From assembly GCF_016765775.1 (NCBI RefSeq), contig NZ_JAESVN010000005.1, positions 124,001 to 188,000 of the forward strand: 64,000 nucleotides of DNA, in the 5' to 3' direction. The position numbers were made by a program, and so were the translations under genes. This stretch comes from Szabonella alba (lineage in GTDB: Bacteria; Pseudomonadota; Alphaproteobacteria; Rhodobacterales; Rhodobacteraceae). Positions 25,267 through 35,472 of the stretch are shown here, in pieces. The notes under the pieces are model-generated. The model ran no database searches. It was not told the DNA's origin and saw only the letters and a list, made by a program, of their open reading frames with translations. Within the stretch, counting starts at the first letter, position 1, and each line of letters starts with the position of its first letter.

Positions 25267-27207
25267 TCAGGCGCGCGACGTGCCGGGCGTGCCGCTGTCA
25301 GGATCCCGCAGGTTCAGATCGCGATGCATCGCGTCGATGCGGTTGCGCTGCGAGGCGGGATAGGCGCTGGCAGGCGGGATGCCGTCATGCAATGCCCGCA
25401 GCAGCAGATCGCGGCCGATGGGGGCCGCCGCCGTACCGCCGCCGCCACCATGTTCCACCACGACCGACACCGCATAGCGCGGCGCGTCATGCGGGGCGTA
25501 GCCGACATAAAGCGCATGGTCACGCCGGTTCCAGGGCAGCTGATCATTCGATATCACGCCGCGCGCCCGTTCGGCGGCAGAAATATTGCGCACCTGACTT
25601 GTGCCGGTCTTGCCCGCGACGCGCATCGTGCGTTCCTCGATCCGCGTGGAATAGGCCGTCCCGCGCTGGGTGTTATGGACGGCGAACATGCCTTCCTGCA
25701 CAGCGCGCAGGTGGCTGGGGGTCAGGCCCAGATCCGTGGCTTCCGGTATCGGCTGCACCTGCCCGTCAATGGCATGAATCAGCCGGGGAACAATCTCGCG
25801 CCCTGTGGCAAGCCGCGCGGTCATCACCGCCAGTTGCAGCGGTGATGTCAGCACATAGCCCTGCCCGATCGAGGCATTGACCGTATCGCCGATGCGCCAG
25901 ACCTCGTTATAGCGTTCCTGTTTCCAGGCGTGATTGGGCATCAACCCTTCGGTGATCGCGGACATGGGGATGTCATGGCGCATGCCAAGCCCCAGCTTGC
26001 GGCCCATTTCGGCAATCTTGTCGATCCCCACCTTCAGCGCGATGTCGTAATAATAGACGTCGCAGCTTTCGGCGAGGCTGCGTTCCAGCGACACACGCCC
26101 ATGTCCGCCGCGCCGCCAGCAATGAAAGCGGCGGCCGCCCACCTCGTAATGACCGGGGCAGTTCACCGAGGTGGAGGCGGTAATCACCCCGGCCTCAAGG
26201 GCGGCAAGCGCCGTCACCATCTTGAAGGTCGATCCGGGCGGATAGGCGCCCTGCACCGATTTATTGGCCAGCGGGCGGTGGTCATTCTCCATCAGCGCGT
26301 TGTAGTCACGATGCGAGATGCCGCGCACGAAAAGGTTGGGATCGAAAGAGGGGGCCGAGGCGATGGCCACCAGATCGCCGGTCTGCACATCCATGACGAT
26401 GCCCGCCGCACTTTCGTCCCCCAGCCGGGCCTGCGCGTAATTCTGCACATCCGCGTCGATGGTCAGCCGGATATCGGCCCCGGCATCACCCTCTTGCCGG
26501 CTCAGTTCGCGCATGATGCGGCCCAGCACATTGACCTCGACCCTGCGGTTCCCGGCCCGGCCGCGCAGATCGCTTTCCATCCATGTTTCGACCCCGATCT
26601 TGCCGATCTGAAACTTCGGGGTCTGCAGCAGCGGATCGGGGGTTTCCAGCTTGGCAAGGTCATTTTCACTGACCGGGCCGACATAGCCCACGACATGGGC
26701 GAAATCGGCGTCGCGGGGATAGATCCGGCTCAGCCCGAATTCCGGCGTCACGCCGGGCAGGGCGGGGGCGTTGATGGCGACTTTCGACACGTCCTCCCAG
26801 CTAAGCCGGTCGGCGACGATGATCGGCAGCGGGGATCGGCGCTGTGCCTCTTTCAGCGCGCGGTCCTGATCCTCGGCCGAGATCGGCAGGAATTCGGTCA
26901 GCTTTTCCAGAACGTCCTCGACATCGCCCGCGTCCTCACGGCTGATGACCACGCGGAAATTCTGCTCATTCCCGGCGATCAGCTTGCCGTTGCGGTCCTG
27001 GATCAGACCGCGCGCGGGCGGGATCAGCCGGATCGAGATGCGGTTATCCTCGGCCAGCAGGCGGAACTGATCGGCCTGATCGACCTGCATATGTCGCATT
27101 CTTGCGCCCAGAATGGCGGCCACGGCGGCCATCGAGCCGCCCATGAACAGGGCACGCCGCGTGATATGGCGGGCGCTTTCATCGGTGTCGCGGGCGGATC
27201 GTCTCAC
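25267..27207 (-). CDS. mrdA: Penicillin-binding protein 2 (elongation transpeptidase)
   Basis: Class B transpeptidase that cross-links peptidoglycan in the rod complex; anchored by one N-terminal helix (about residues 17-37). The 646-residue protein has the active-site motif STFK at 326-329, SCD at 381-383 as the SxN-type motif, and KTG in AGKTGTSQVRN. The start is GTG at 27207, overlapping the mreD stop as GTGA; the open frame upstream lies inside mreD and is not used. The Gly-rich GGGGG run near the C-terminus (after VVEH) is the usual post-KTG region. Confidence 0.95.
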   Translation of the reverse strand: MRRSARDTDESARHITRRALFMGGSMAAVAAILGARMRHMQVDQADQFRLLAEDNRISIRLIPPARGLIQDRNGKLIAGNEQNFRVVISREDAGDVEDVLEKLTEFLPISAEDQDRALKEAQRRSPLPIIVADRLSWEDVSKVAINAPALPGVTPEFGLSRIYPRDADFAHVVGYVGPVSENDLAKLETPDPLLQTPKFQIGKIGVETWMESDLRGRAGNRRVEVNVLGRIMRELSRQEGDAGADIRLTIDADVQNYAQARLGDESAAGIVMDVQTGDLVAIASAPSFDPNLFVRGISHRDYNALMENDHRPLANKSVQGAYPPGSTFKMVTALAALEAGVITASTSVNCPGHYEVGGRRFHCWRRGGHGRVSLERSLAESCDVYYYDIALKVGIDKIAEMGRKLGLGMRHDIPMSAITEGLMPNHAWKQERYNEVWRIGDTVNASIGQGYVLTSPLQLAVMTARLATGREIVPRLIHAIDGQVQPIPEATDLGLTPSHLRAVQEGMFAVHNTQRGTAYSTRIEERTMRVAGKTGTSQVRNISAAERARGVISNDQLPWNRRDHALYVGYAPHDAPRYAVSVVVEHGGGGGTAAAPIGRDLLLRALHDGIPPASAYPASQRNRIDAMHRDLNLRDPDSGTPGTSRA

Positions 27208-27743
27208 AGCCGTCTCCCCATGGCATCGACCTCCCCGGCCGAAGGTTTGCGCAGGTTGATCGCAAGGCGCAGCGCGCCGACCACCGCAGGATAACACAGG
27301 ATCGAGGCGATGGTCTGCACCAGTGCGAAACCCAGCGCGGGTTGTTCCAGAAAGGCAACCGCAAAGACCAGCCGGTAGCCCAGCAGCATGGCCAGCATCA
27401 CCACCGCGATCAGCAGCCATTCAGCGGTAAACCCCAGTTCGCGCGTCAGCGCCGACCGCGCGCGCAGGAATTCGGTCGCCAGAACGACCAACGCAGTCCA
27501 GAGCCCGGGGGGGCGCATCAGCAGCAGATCCTCGACCAGCATGACGCCTGCGATCATCAGAACGGGCAGATGGTCGGGGCGCTGCGTGACCCATGCCAGC
27601 ATCAGGCACAGCAGCAGATCGGGGCCCGGCCATTCCCCGGCCTGCCCGCCCAGCGGCAGCAGCCGCAGCATCAGCAGCATGACCCAGAACAGCAGAAACG
27701 CCGCCCGGTAAAGCCAGATATTGCCGCGCAGCGCCTCAGCCAT
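27204..27743 (-). CDS. mreD: Rod shape-determining protein MreD
   Basis: A 179-residue inner-membrane protein with five to six hydrophobic helices. Features such as LLLCLMLAWVTQRPDHLPVLMIAGVMLVEDLLLMRPPGLW match MreD, which joins MreC and the elongation synthases. The ATG at 27743 overlaps the mreC end by 8 bases and its stop overlaps the mrdA GTG by 4, so the three genes are coupled. Identity rests on both hydropathy and position. Confidence 0.92.
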   Translation of the reverse strand: MAEALRGNIWLYRAAFLLFWVMLLMLRLLPLGGQAGEWPGPDLLLCLMLAWVTQRPDHLPVLMIAGVMLVEDLLLMRPPGLWTALVVLATEFLRARSALTRELGFTAEWLLIAVVMLAMLLGYRLVFAVAFLEQPALGFALVQTIASILCYPAVVGALRLAINLRKPSAGEVDAMGRRL

Positions 27744-28704
27744 CGGCAGCGGTCTCGGCGGTTGCGGGCAGGGGCCGGGCGGGCAGGGGGGCTGCGGCGC
27801 CGGTCGCCCCTTCGGGGTTCTCGCTGTCGATCTCGGGGGCGGCAATGGGGGCCGCGATCAGGCCGCCGGGATCGGTGATCGGCTCGATTTCATGGCTGCG
27901 CAGCACGCGCAGGAATTCCAGCCGTTCATAATCGGCGGCCAGCCGGATGCGCAGGCGGCGGTCATTGCCCTGCACCACAGACCCCACCAGCAGCCCCGCC
28001 GGAAACACCCCGCCATCGCCCGAGGTCACGACCTGATCGCCGGGGCGCACCAGATCGGGCTTTTCCAGAAACTCGATCGGCGGGATCGGGCTGTTGTCCC
28101 CGGACAAAAGCCCGCGCTGCCCCGAGGGCTGCACGGTGACCGGGATGCGGCTGTTGCTGTCGGTCAGCAGGATCACCCGTGCGGTGCGGTGCCCGACGCC
28201 CGAGATGCGCCCGACCAGCCCCAGCCCGTCCATTGTGGCCCAGCCGTCGCGGATGCCGTCACGGGCGCCGACATTCAGCAGCACTGACTGGCGGAAGGGG
28301 CTGCCGCTGTCGGCCATGACCACGCCCGTCACATGGGTCAGCTTGGGATCCAGCCGCACCTGATTGAGATCCATCAGCCGCGCGTTCTTCTGTTCCAGTT
28401 GCAGCGCCGCCTCACGCCAGGCCTTCATCTGCTGCAATTCGCGGCGCAGTTCGCGGTTCTGTTCATAAAGGCTGGCATAGGACCGGAAGCCTTCAACCAT
28501 GCCGACGACTTTCGTGACCGGCACCAGTGCCCATTCGAAACTGGGCACGAATGTATCGACCAGCACCACGCGGAACCGTTCCACGCGGGGGCTGTCGATC
28601 CGCCAGATCAGGAAAAGCACCACAAGCAGCATGACCAGCCCGCCCACCAGAATGCGGCGGATCGGGCGGGTATAGTCCTCGGGCGTTGTCCGGTTGTTCG
28701 CCAC
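27736..28704 (-). CDS. mreC: Rod shape-determining protein MreC
   Basis: A 322-residue periplasmic scaffold with one N-terminal membrane helix (about residues 16-34), a coiled-coil stretch (LYEQNRELRRELQQMKAWREAALQLEQKNARLMDL, about 78-112) and two beta domains containing GVVMADSGSPFRQSVLLNVGARDGI and VVTSGDGGVFPAGLLVGSV. The Ala/Pro-rich C-terminal 50 residues look disordered. Lies between mreB and mreD in the elongation operon. Confidence 0.96.
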   Translation of the reverse strand: MANNRTTPEDYTRPIRRILVGGLVMLLVVLFLIWRIDSPRVERFRVVLVDTFVPSFEWALVPVTKVVGMVEGFRSYASLYEQNRELRRELQQMKAWREAALQLEQKNARLMDLNQVRLDPKLTHVTGVVMADSGSPFRQSVLLNVGARDGIRDGWATMDGLGLVGRISGVGHRTARVILLTDSNSRIPVTVQPSGQRGLLSGDNSPIPPIEFLEKPDLVRPGDQVVTSGDGGVFPAGLLVGSVVQGNDRRLRIRLAADYERLEFLRVLRSHEIEPITDPGGLIAAPIAAPEIDSENPEGATGAAAPLPARPLPATAETAADG

Positions 28705-28756
28705 CTTGGCCTCTCAGGGTCGCGCCGGGACTCGGGTCAGGGTTCCGGGTCGGGCG

Positions 28757-30016
<1,260 letters not shown>

Positions 30017-30048
30017 CTACAATTTTACGATTTCAGTGAATTTTCCGT

Positions 30049-30070
30049 CACCCCGGTCGGAACCGGGGTG
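30049..30070 (-). terminator. Second hairpin directly after the leuA stop
   Basis: CACCCCGGT and ACCGGGGTG form a perfect 9-bp stem with a 4-base loop, starting two bases past the leuA stop. No T-run follows on either strand, so it may be a 3'-end protecting structure rather than a terminator on its own. Confidence 0.5.
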
Positions 30071-30072
30071 TT

Positions 30073-31650
30073 TCAGCCCCTGTCCTTGTAGCTGACGGTT
30101 TTCACGTCATAGCCGACCTCGGCCTTCTTGCGCCGTTCGATCAGCCGGTTCAGCGCGTTGACATAGGCCTTGACACTGGCCACGACCGTGTCGGTATCGG
30201 CCGATTGACCGGTGGCGATGCGGCCTTCCTCTTCGATGCGGACCGAAACCGTGGCCTGCGCGTCGGTGCCTTCGGTCACGGCATGGACCTGATAAAGCTG
30301 CAGCCGCGCCCCATGCGGGAAGATCATCTTGACCGCGTTGAAGGCCGCATCCACCGGACCGTCACCGGTCGCATCGATGGAATGATCCTCACCGTCGATG
30401 GACAGCGTCAGTTCCGCCTCTTGCGGGCCCTCGGTGCCGCAGACCACGCGCAGGCGTTTGACCTGCAGCGTGTCATGCGCCTCGCTGGTATCGGCGTCCT
30501 GAACCAGCGCCAGCAGGTCATCGTCAAAAACCTCTTTCTTGCGGTCGGCCAGCGCCTTGAATCGTACGAAAAGATCATTGAGCTGGTTATCGGCCAGATC
30601 GACGCCCAGATCTTTCATCTTGGCGCGCAGTGCCGCGCGGCCCGAATGCTTGCCCAGCGGCAGCGAGGTGCCCGAAAGGCCGATATCCTCGGGACGCATG
30701 ATCTCGAAGGTTTCGGCGTTTTTCAGCATTCCATCCTGATGGATGCCGGATTCATGCGCAAAGGCGTTCTTGCCGACAATGGCCTTGTTGAACTGCACCG
30801 CAAAGCCCGAGACGGTGGAAACCCGGCGCGAGATATGCATCAGGCGGCGCGTGTCGATCCGGGTGCTGTAGGGCATGATGTCATTGCGCACCTTCAGCGC
30901 CATGACCACCTCTTCCAGCGCGGTATTGCCCGCGCGTTCACCCAGACCGTTGATGGTGCATTCGATCTGCCGCGCGCCCGCCTCGACTGCGGCAAGGCTG
31001 TTCGCGGTCGCCATGCCCAGATCGTTGTGGCAATGGGTCGCGAAGGTGATCGTCTCCGCCCCCGGCACGCGCTCCAGCAACATGCGGATCAGATCGGCGC
31101 TTTCGCGCGGCGCGGTGTAGCCCACGGTGTCGGGAATGTTGATCGTCGTGGCACCGGCCTTGATCGCGATTTCCACCACGCGGCACAGATAGTCATGCTC
31201 GGTCCGCGTGGCATCCATCGGCGACCATTGCACATTGTCGCACAGGTTGCGCGCATGGGTCACCGTGTCATGGATCCGCTCGGCCATCTCATCCATCGTC
31301 AGGTTCGGAATCGCCCGATGCAGGGGCGAGGTGCCGATGAATGTATGGATCCGCGGGGATTTCGCATGGCGCACGGCCTCCCAGCAGCGGTCGATATCCT
31401 TGTAATTGGCGCGGCTGAGGCCGCAGATCGTGGCCTGTTTCGCCCGTCTGGAAATCTCGGAAACCGCAGCGAAATCGCCTTCGGAGGCGATGGGAAAGCC
31501 TGCCTCGATGATATCGACGCCCATCTCATCCAGAAGATCGGCGATTTCCAGCTTTTCCTCATGGGTCATGGTGGCGCCGGGTGACTGTTCGCCGTCGCGC
31601 AGGGTGGTGTCGAAAATCAGGACGCGGGGTTGCGTGGTCTGGTCGGTCAT
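30073..31650 (-). CDS. leuA: 2-isopropylmalate synthase
   Basis: Condenses acetyl-CoA with 2-ketoisovalerate, the first committed step of leucine synthesis. The 525-residue protein has the HMGL-like TIM barrel with TTLRDGEQSPGATMT at the N-terminus, the metal-binding HCHNDLGMATANSLAAVEAGA block, and NGLGERAGNTALEEVV. The last 120 or so residues form the LeuA regulatory dimer domain where leucine binds. It is preceded by a leader peptide gene with a leucine run, so leucine probably acts at both enzyme and RNA level. Single gene on the minus strand. Confidence 0.97.
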   Translation of the reverse strand: MTDQTTQPRVLIFDTTLRDGEQSPGATMTHEEKLEIADLLDEMGVDIIEAGFPIASEGDFAAVSEISRRAKQATICGLSRANYKDIDRCWEAVRHAKSPRIHTFIGTSPLHRAIPNLTMDEMAERIHDTVTHARNLCDNVQWSPMDATRTEHDYLCRVVEIAIKAGATTINIPDTVGYTAPRESADLIRMLLERVPGAETITFATHCHNDLGMATANSLAAVEAGARQIECTINGLGERAGNTALEEVVMALKVRNDIMPYSTRIDTRRLMHISRRVSTVSGFAVQFNKAIVGKNAFAHESGIHQDGMLKNAETFEIMRPEDIGLSGTSLPLGKHSGRAALRAKMKDLGVDLADNQLNDLFVRFKALADRKKEVFDDDLLALVQDADTSEAHDTLQVKRLRVVCGTEGPQEAELTLSIDGEDHSIDATGDGPVDAAFNAVKMIFPHGARLQLYQVHAVTEGTDAQATVSVRIEEEGRIATGQSADTDTVVASVKAYVNALNRLIERRKKAEVGYDVKTVSYKDRG

Positions 31651-31689
31651 GGGGTATCTCTTCTTGCTTTGTCCGTCAGCCTGGGCCGG

Positions 31690-31779
31690 GTGCCCTGTCA
31701 GGTGATCCCTTGCGGGGGCCTTGTCGGGGCGGGGCGTATCGGGTGCTGGTCATCTCCGAGCGGTCGCACCCGAGGGCAC
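31690..31779 (-). promoter_or_regulatory. leuA leader: competing RNA stems (attenuator)
   Basis: Directly after the leader-peptide stop the transcript contains segment A (plus-strand 31766-31779). Its first-transcribed half can pair with 31690-31696 (GTGCCCT / AGGGCAC, 7 bp); its other half can pair with 31739-31746 (TCGGGTGC / GCACCCGA, 8 bp) or, by 6 bp, with 31688-31693. These pairings are mutually exclusive or nearly so, as needed for an attenuation switch. There is no clear T-run, so the output could be Rho- or translation-based rather than an intrinsic terminator. Confidence 0.6.
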
Positions 31780-31781
31780 GC

Positions 31782-31865
31782 TCAGAGAAGACTAAGGAGA
31801 AGCAGGCCACGGGCGGCCGGGGCGCCCTGCGGCGCGCGGAAATGGATATGCGGAACCCGTGTCAT
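31782..31865 (-). CDS. leuL: leuA leader peptide with leucine run
   Basis: A 27-codon ORF 131 bases upstream of leuA. It begins ATG ACA CGG and ends with CTG CTT CTC CTT AGT CTT CTC TGA, giving a C-terminal LLLLSLL. Six leucines in the last seven codons, then a stop and competing hairpins before a leucine-biosynthesis gene, is the classic arrangement of a ribosome-mediated attenuation leader. No Shine-Dalgarno sequence precedes the ATG, and a TATAAA box lies 7 bases upstream, suggesting a leaderless message. It is an unannotated-type short gene, so experimental support is needed for translation. Confidence 0.8.
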   Translation of the reverse strand: MTRVPHIHFRAPQGAPAARGLLLLSLL

Positions 31866-31872
31866 GGCATCG

Positions 31873-31901
31873 TTTATACGCAGGGATTTCCGAAAGGAAA
31901 G
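31873..31901 (-). promoter_or_regulatory. Candidate leuL-leuA promoter
   Basis: On the minus strand the best -10 box is TATAAA (31878-31873). The -35 region at 17-base spacing is CTTTCC, a poor match. The expected start of transcription, six to eight bases below the -10, falls at or next to the A of the leuL ATG (31865). Confidence 0.45.
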
Positions 31902-32026
31902 CGAAAATCGCGCCTTTCGGGCTGTGGGCACCCGGAACAGGGGCGGGGTTTCTGAGAAATCCAGCGTGCAGGATCAATCGGGCCGGGTGATCCCCAAAGA
32001 ACCTTTCAACAGCTTTTTCTGTCTTC
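31902..32026. other. Remainder of the 475-base leuA upstream gap
   Basis: This stretch lies above the candidate leuL promoter and below the repeat element at 32027. I see no convincing gene; a 78-codon minus-strand open frame (32028-31792) has a composition unlike its neighbours and overlaps leuL, so it is not called. It may hold upstream regulatory sites. Confidence 0.4.
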
Positions 32027-32080
32027 AAATATCCCAGGGGGTGAATTTGGCGCAGCCAAAGAGGGGGGCCGCGCCCCCTT
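32027..32080 (-). repeat. Intergenic double-hairpin repeat (family member a)
   Basis: Read on the minus strand: GGGGGCGCGGCCCCCC hairpin, TTTGGCTGCGCCAAA second hairpin, then TTCACCCCC and TGGGATATTTGAAGAC. It lies 45 bases past the MORN gene stop, in sense orientation. It is the clearest match to the copy at 39438. Confidence 0.7.
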
Positions 32081-32125
32081 CACCCTGTTGTTTCCGCCGA
32101 CCCTATGCGGCGGTGATGGGGGAAA

Positions 32126-33619
32126 TCATGGGGTAGTGGCGGCCTCGCCTGTCGCATTCTCCCCCGTATCTCCGGCCTCATCTCCGGCCTCATCGGCCCC
32201 GGGCGGGGCAGGGGCGGTCAGCAGGCCGTTGGTCCATTCCCCGGCGCTCTGCTGGCCATCGGCATAGCGCAGCACGCCCTGTCCCTGCCGTTTGCCATCC
32301 ACGAAGTCGCCCTCATAGACATCGCCCGTGGCATAGGTCGCGATCCCGCGCCCCTCGATCCGGCCTTCGACCCAGTCGCCGATATAGCTGAACCCGTCCG
32401 GCATGGTGACCTCACCGCTGCCGTGACGCTCTCCATTGCGGAAATCGCCGCTATAGACCGTGCCATCGGGATAGGTCGCGATGCCCCGGCCCTGACGCTG
32501 ACCATTCTGCCATTCGCCCTCATAGCGGAACCCGTCGGGGAAAGTCATGACGCCCTCGCCATGAAAGCGGGCCGAAACGAAGCCGCCTTCATAGACCTGC
32601 CCGTTGGCATAGGTGGCGCGGCCCTCGCCCTCGATCACACCGCCGGACCACGCCCCCTCATAGCCGGCCCCGTCGGCATAGGTGATCCGGCCCTGCCCCT
32701 CGGGCTGGTCATCGGCAAAACTGCCCTCATAGACCGCGCCGTCGGGATAGGTGACCTTGCCGCTGCCCGCGATCTTGCCTTCACGCCAGTCGCCTTCATA
32801 GACATAGCCGTCGGGGCCGCGGAACACGCCCTGCCCATGGCGCTGATCGGCGGCAAACTCGCCCTCATAGCTGTCGCCATTGCCATAGGTCACGCGCCCC
32901 TCGCCGACCCGCTGGCCATTGACAAAGGTGCCTTCATAGGTGTCGCCATTGGGCTGGGTCAGCTTGCCGGTGCCGTTGATCTGCCCGCCCTGCCATTCGC
33001 CCGCATAGGTCAGACCGTCGGGCATGATCAGCGTGCCCTGCCCCTCGCGTTCCCCGGCGACAAGATCGCCCTCATAGCTGGCGCCATCGGGATAGGTGAT
33101 GCGCCCGGTGCCTTCCTTGCGGCCCTCGACCCATGCGCCTTCATAGACATAGCCCTTGCCATCCTCCAGCCTGCCTTGCCCCTGATGCACCCCGTCGACG
33201 AAATCGCCGGTATAGACTGACCCATCGGCAAAGCGTGCGGTGCCCGTGCCGGTGATCCGCCCGTCGCGCCATTCGCCGTCATAGCTGCCGCCATCGGCAT
33301 AGGTGATGCGGCCCTGACCCTCGGGCTTGCCTGCGGCAAAGGCGCCTTCATAGACGGATCCGTTGGGAAAGCGGGCCGTGCCATTGCCCCGGATCTCACC
33401 ATTCACCCAGTCGCCGGTATAGCTGTAGCCATTGGGCAGCGTATAGGTGCCGGTGCCGTGCTGGCGGCCATCGCGGAACGTGCCCTCATAGACCGAGCCG
33501 TCGTCATATTGCTTGGTGACGACGCCGTCCTGCGCGCTTGTCGCGGTTGCCGCGCCAAGGGTCAGAACCCCCGCGACAATCGCCCCTCGGAACCGCCGCC
33601 CTATTGCTCTGCCATTCAT
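32126..33619 (-). CDS. Exported MORN-repeat protein (18 repeats)
   Basis: A 497-residue protein with a Sec signal peptide (residues 1-29, cleavage around ATSA). From residue 43 to 456 it is built of exactly eighteen 23-residue MORN repeats (pattern YxGxF/W...G.G......G), plus a partial nineteenth, then an Ala/Gly/Asp/Glu-rich tail. The sixth position alternates Phe and Trp from repeat to repeat, with one phase slip between repeats 9 and 10. MORN repeats form elongated beta-hairpin rods that bind lipid or protein; a periplasmic or surface location is predicted. No catalytic domain is attached. Divergent from nadE. Confidence 0.85.
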   Translation of the reverse strand: MNGRAIGRRFRGAIVAGVLTLGAATATSAQDGVVTKQYDDGSVYEGTFRDGRQHGTGTYTLPNGYSYTGDWVNGEIRGNGTARFPNGSVYEGAFAAGKPEGQGRITYADGGSYDGEWRDGRITGTGTARFADGSVYTGDFVDGVHQGQGRLEDGKGYVYEGAWVEGRKEGTGRITYPDGASYEGDLVAGEREGQGTLIMPDGLTYAGEWQGGQINGTGKLTQPNGDTYEGTFVNGQRVGEGRVTYGNGDSYEGEFAADQRHGQGVFRGPDGYVYEGDWREGKIAGSGKVTYPDGAVYEGSFADDQPEGQGRITYADGAGYEGAWSGGVIEGEGRATYANGQVYEGGFVSARFHGEGVMTFPDGFRYEGEWQNGQRQGRGIATYPDGTVYSGDFRNGERHGSGEVTMPDGFSYIGDWVEGRIEGRGIATYATGDVYEGDFVDGKRQGQGVLRYADGQQSAGEWTNGLLTAPAPPGADEAGDEAGDTGENATGEAATTP

Positions 33620-33801
33620 CCGTCGCCATTCCCCGCTGCCGCGCGCGCCTTGGTCAAAGAAGGCCCGCCCTGTTCCGGCGACAGGTTAGCCGTCCGTCCC
33701 CCCCCATGACAAGCGCAGGCGGCCCCGATGCCTTGCCTGCCCTTTCCCTTGCGCGGCAACCTGCTAAACCTGCCTGCAATGTAATTCGCGAAGGACTGCC
33801 C

Positions 33802-35472
33802 ATGGCCGACCGTTTCCGCCTGACGCTGGCACAGCTCAACCCGACCGTCGGGGCCATCGCGGCCAATACCGAAATGGCCCGCGCCGCATGGCAGACCGCG
33901 CGTGACGCCGGGGCCGACATGCTGGCCCTGCCGGAAATGTTCATCACCGGCTATCAGACGCAGGACCTGATCCAGCGCCCTGCCTTCGTGGCCGAGGCGA
34001 TTGCCGCGATCGAGACGCTGGCCGGGCAATGCGCCGAGGGGCCTGCCATCGGCATCGGCGGGCCGCATCTGCGGGCCGGGCGGCTTTACAATGCGTGGTA
34101 TGTGCTCAAGGGCGGGCAGATCACGGCCACGGTGCTGAAACATCATCTGCCCAATGACAATGTTTTCGACGAAAAACGGTTGTTTTCCTCGGCCGAGGTC
34201 AACGGGCCCTATGTCGTCGGGCCCATGCGGATCGGCACCCCGATCTGTGAGGACAGCTGGTTTGCCGATGTAGCCGAGACGCTGGCCGAGACCGGCGCCG
34301 AGATCTTGGTCGTGCCCAACGGATCGCCTTATCACCGGGGCAAGCTGGGCCTGCGGCAATCCTTGATGGTGGCGCGGGTGGTCGAGACCGGGCTGCCGCT
34401 CGTCTATCTCAACATGGTGGGCGGGCAGGACGATCAGGTGTTCGACGGGGCGTCCTTCGTGCTGGACACGGGCGGTCGGCTGCGGGTGCAGATGCCCGCC
34501 TTTGCCGAAGGGTTCGCCCATGTCGATTTCACCAGGAAGCCCGCTGCCGAGGGCGGCGGCTGGCAGGTGCTGCCCGGCGATCTGGCGCCGCAACCCGATG
34601 AATGGGAGGCCGATTATCACGCGATGGTGTTGTCCTTGCGCGACTATCTGGCCAAGACCGGGTTCCGCAAGGTGCTGCTGGGGCTTTCGGGCGGGATCGA
34701 TTCGGCGCTGGTCGCGGCCATCGCGGTGGATGCGATCGGGGCGGCGAATGTGCGCTGCGTGATGCTGCCTTCGGAATATACCTCCGAGGCATCGCTGGAA
34801 GATGCCCGTGCCGTCGCGGAACGTCTGGGCTGCCGCTATGATTACGTTCCCATCGCGGGTCCGCGCGCGGCGGTGACCGAGGCGCTGGCCCCGCTGTTCG
34901 AGGGGACAAGACCGGATCTGACCGAAGAGAATATCCAGTCGCGCCTGCGCGGTGTGATGCTGATGGCGCTGTCGAACAAGTTCGGGGAAATGCTGCTGAC
35001 CACCGGCAACAAATCCGAGGTGGCTGTGGGCTATGCCACGATCTATGGCGACATGGCGGGCGGCTATAACCCGATCAAGGATCTGTACAAGACAAGGGTG
35101 TTCGAGACCTGCCGCTGGCGCAACATCCATCACCGGCCCTGGATGCAAGGCCCGGAGGGGGAGGTGATCGTGCCGCGCGTCATCGAGAAACCCCCCTCGG
35201 CGGAACTGCGCCCGGATCAGAAGGATGAGGACAGCCTGCCCCCCTATCCCGTGCTGGATGCCATTCTGGAAGGGCTGGTCGACAATGACCTGTCGGTTGC
35301 CGATCTGGTGGAAGCGGGCTTCGCGCGTGAAACGGTCAAACAGGTGGAGCGTCTGGTCTATCTATCGGAATACAAACGCTTTCAATCCGCACCCGGAACA
35401 CGGCTGACACGCCGCGCCTTCTGGCTGGACCGGCGCTATCCGCTGGTCAACCGCTGGCGCGATCCGACCTGA
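33802..35472 (+). CDS. nadE: Glutamine-dependent NAD+ synthetase
   Basis: Makes NAD+ from deamido-NAD+, taking ammonia from glutamine. The 556-residue protein fuses a nitrilase-type glutaminase (E45 in LPEMF, K114 in LKHHLPN, C149 in ICEDSW) to an ATP-pyrophosphatase synthetase with the PP-loop LGLSGGIDSAL (about 293-303) and TGNKSEVAVGYATIYGDM. The start at 33802 gives MADRFRLTLAQLNP, the family N-terminus; the open frame above it crosses the divergent MORN promoter region. Confidence 0.96.
   Translation: MADRFRLTLAQLNPTVGAIAANTEMARAAWQTARDAGADMLALPEMFITGYQTQDLIQRPAFVAEAIAAIETLAGQCAEGPAIGIGGPHLRAGRLYNAWYVLKGGQITATVLKHHLPNDNVFDEKRLFSSAEVNGPYVVGPMRIGTPICEDSWFADVAETLAETGAEILVVPNGSPYHRGKLGLRQSLMVARVVETGLPLVYLNMVGGQDDQVFDGASFVLDTGGRLRVQMPAFAEGFAHVDFTRKPAAEGGGWQVLPGDLAPQPDEWEADYHAMVLSLRDYLAKTGFRKVLLGLSGGIDSALVAAIAVDAIGAANVRCVMLPSEYTSEASLEDARAVAERLGCRYDYVPIAGPRAAVTEALAPLFEGTRPDLTEENIQSRLRGVMLMALSNKFGEMLLTTGNKSEVAVGYATIYGDMAGGYNPIKDLYKTRVFETCRWRNIHHRPWMQGPEGEVIVPRVIEKPPSAELRPDQKDEDSLPPYPVLDAILEGLVDNDLSVADLVEAGFARETVKQVERLVYLSEYKRFQSAPGTRLTRRAFWLDRRYPLVNRWRDPT

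Noticed and set aside
31792-32028. A 78-codon minus-strand open frame upstream of leuA
   Set aside because: Composition and start are not gene-like, it overlaps the leucine leader, and it has no ribosome site or recognisable domain.
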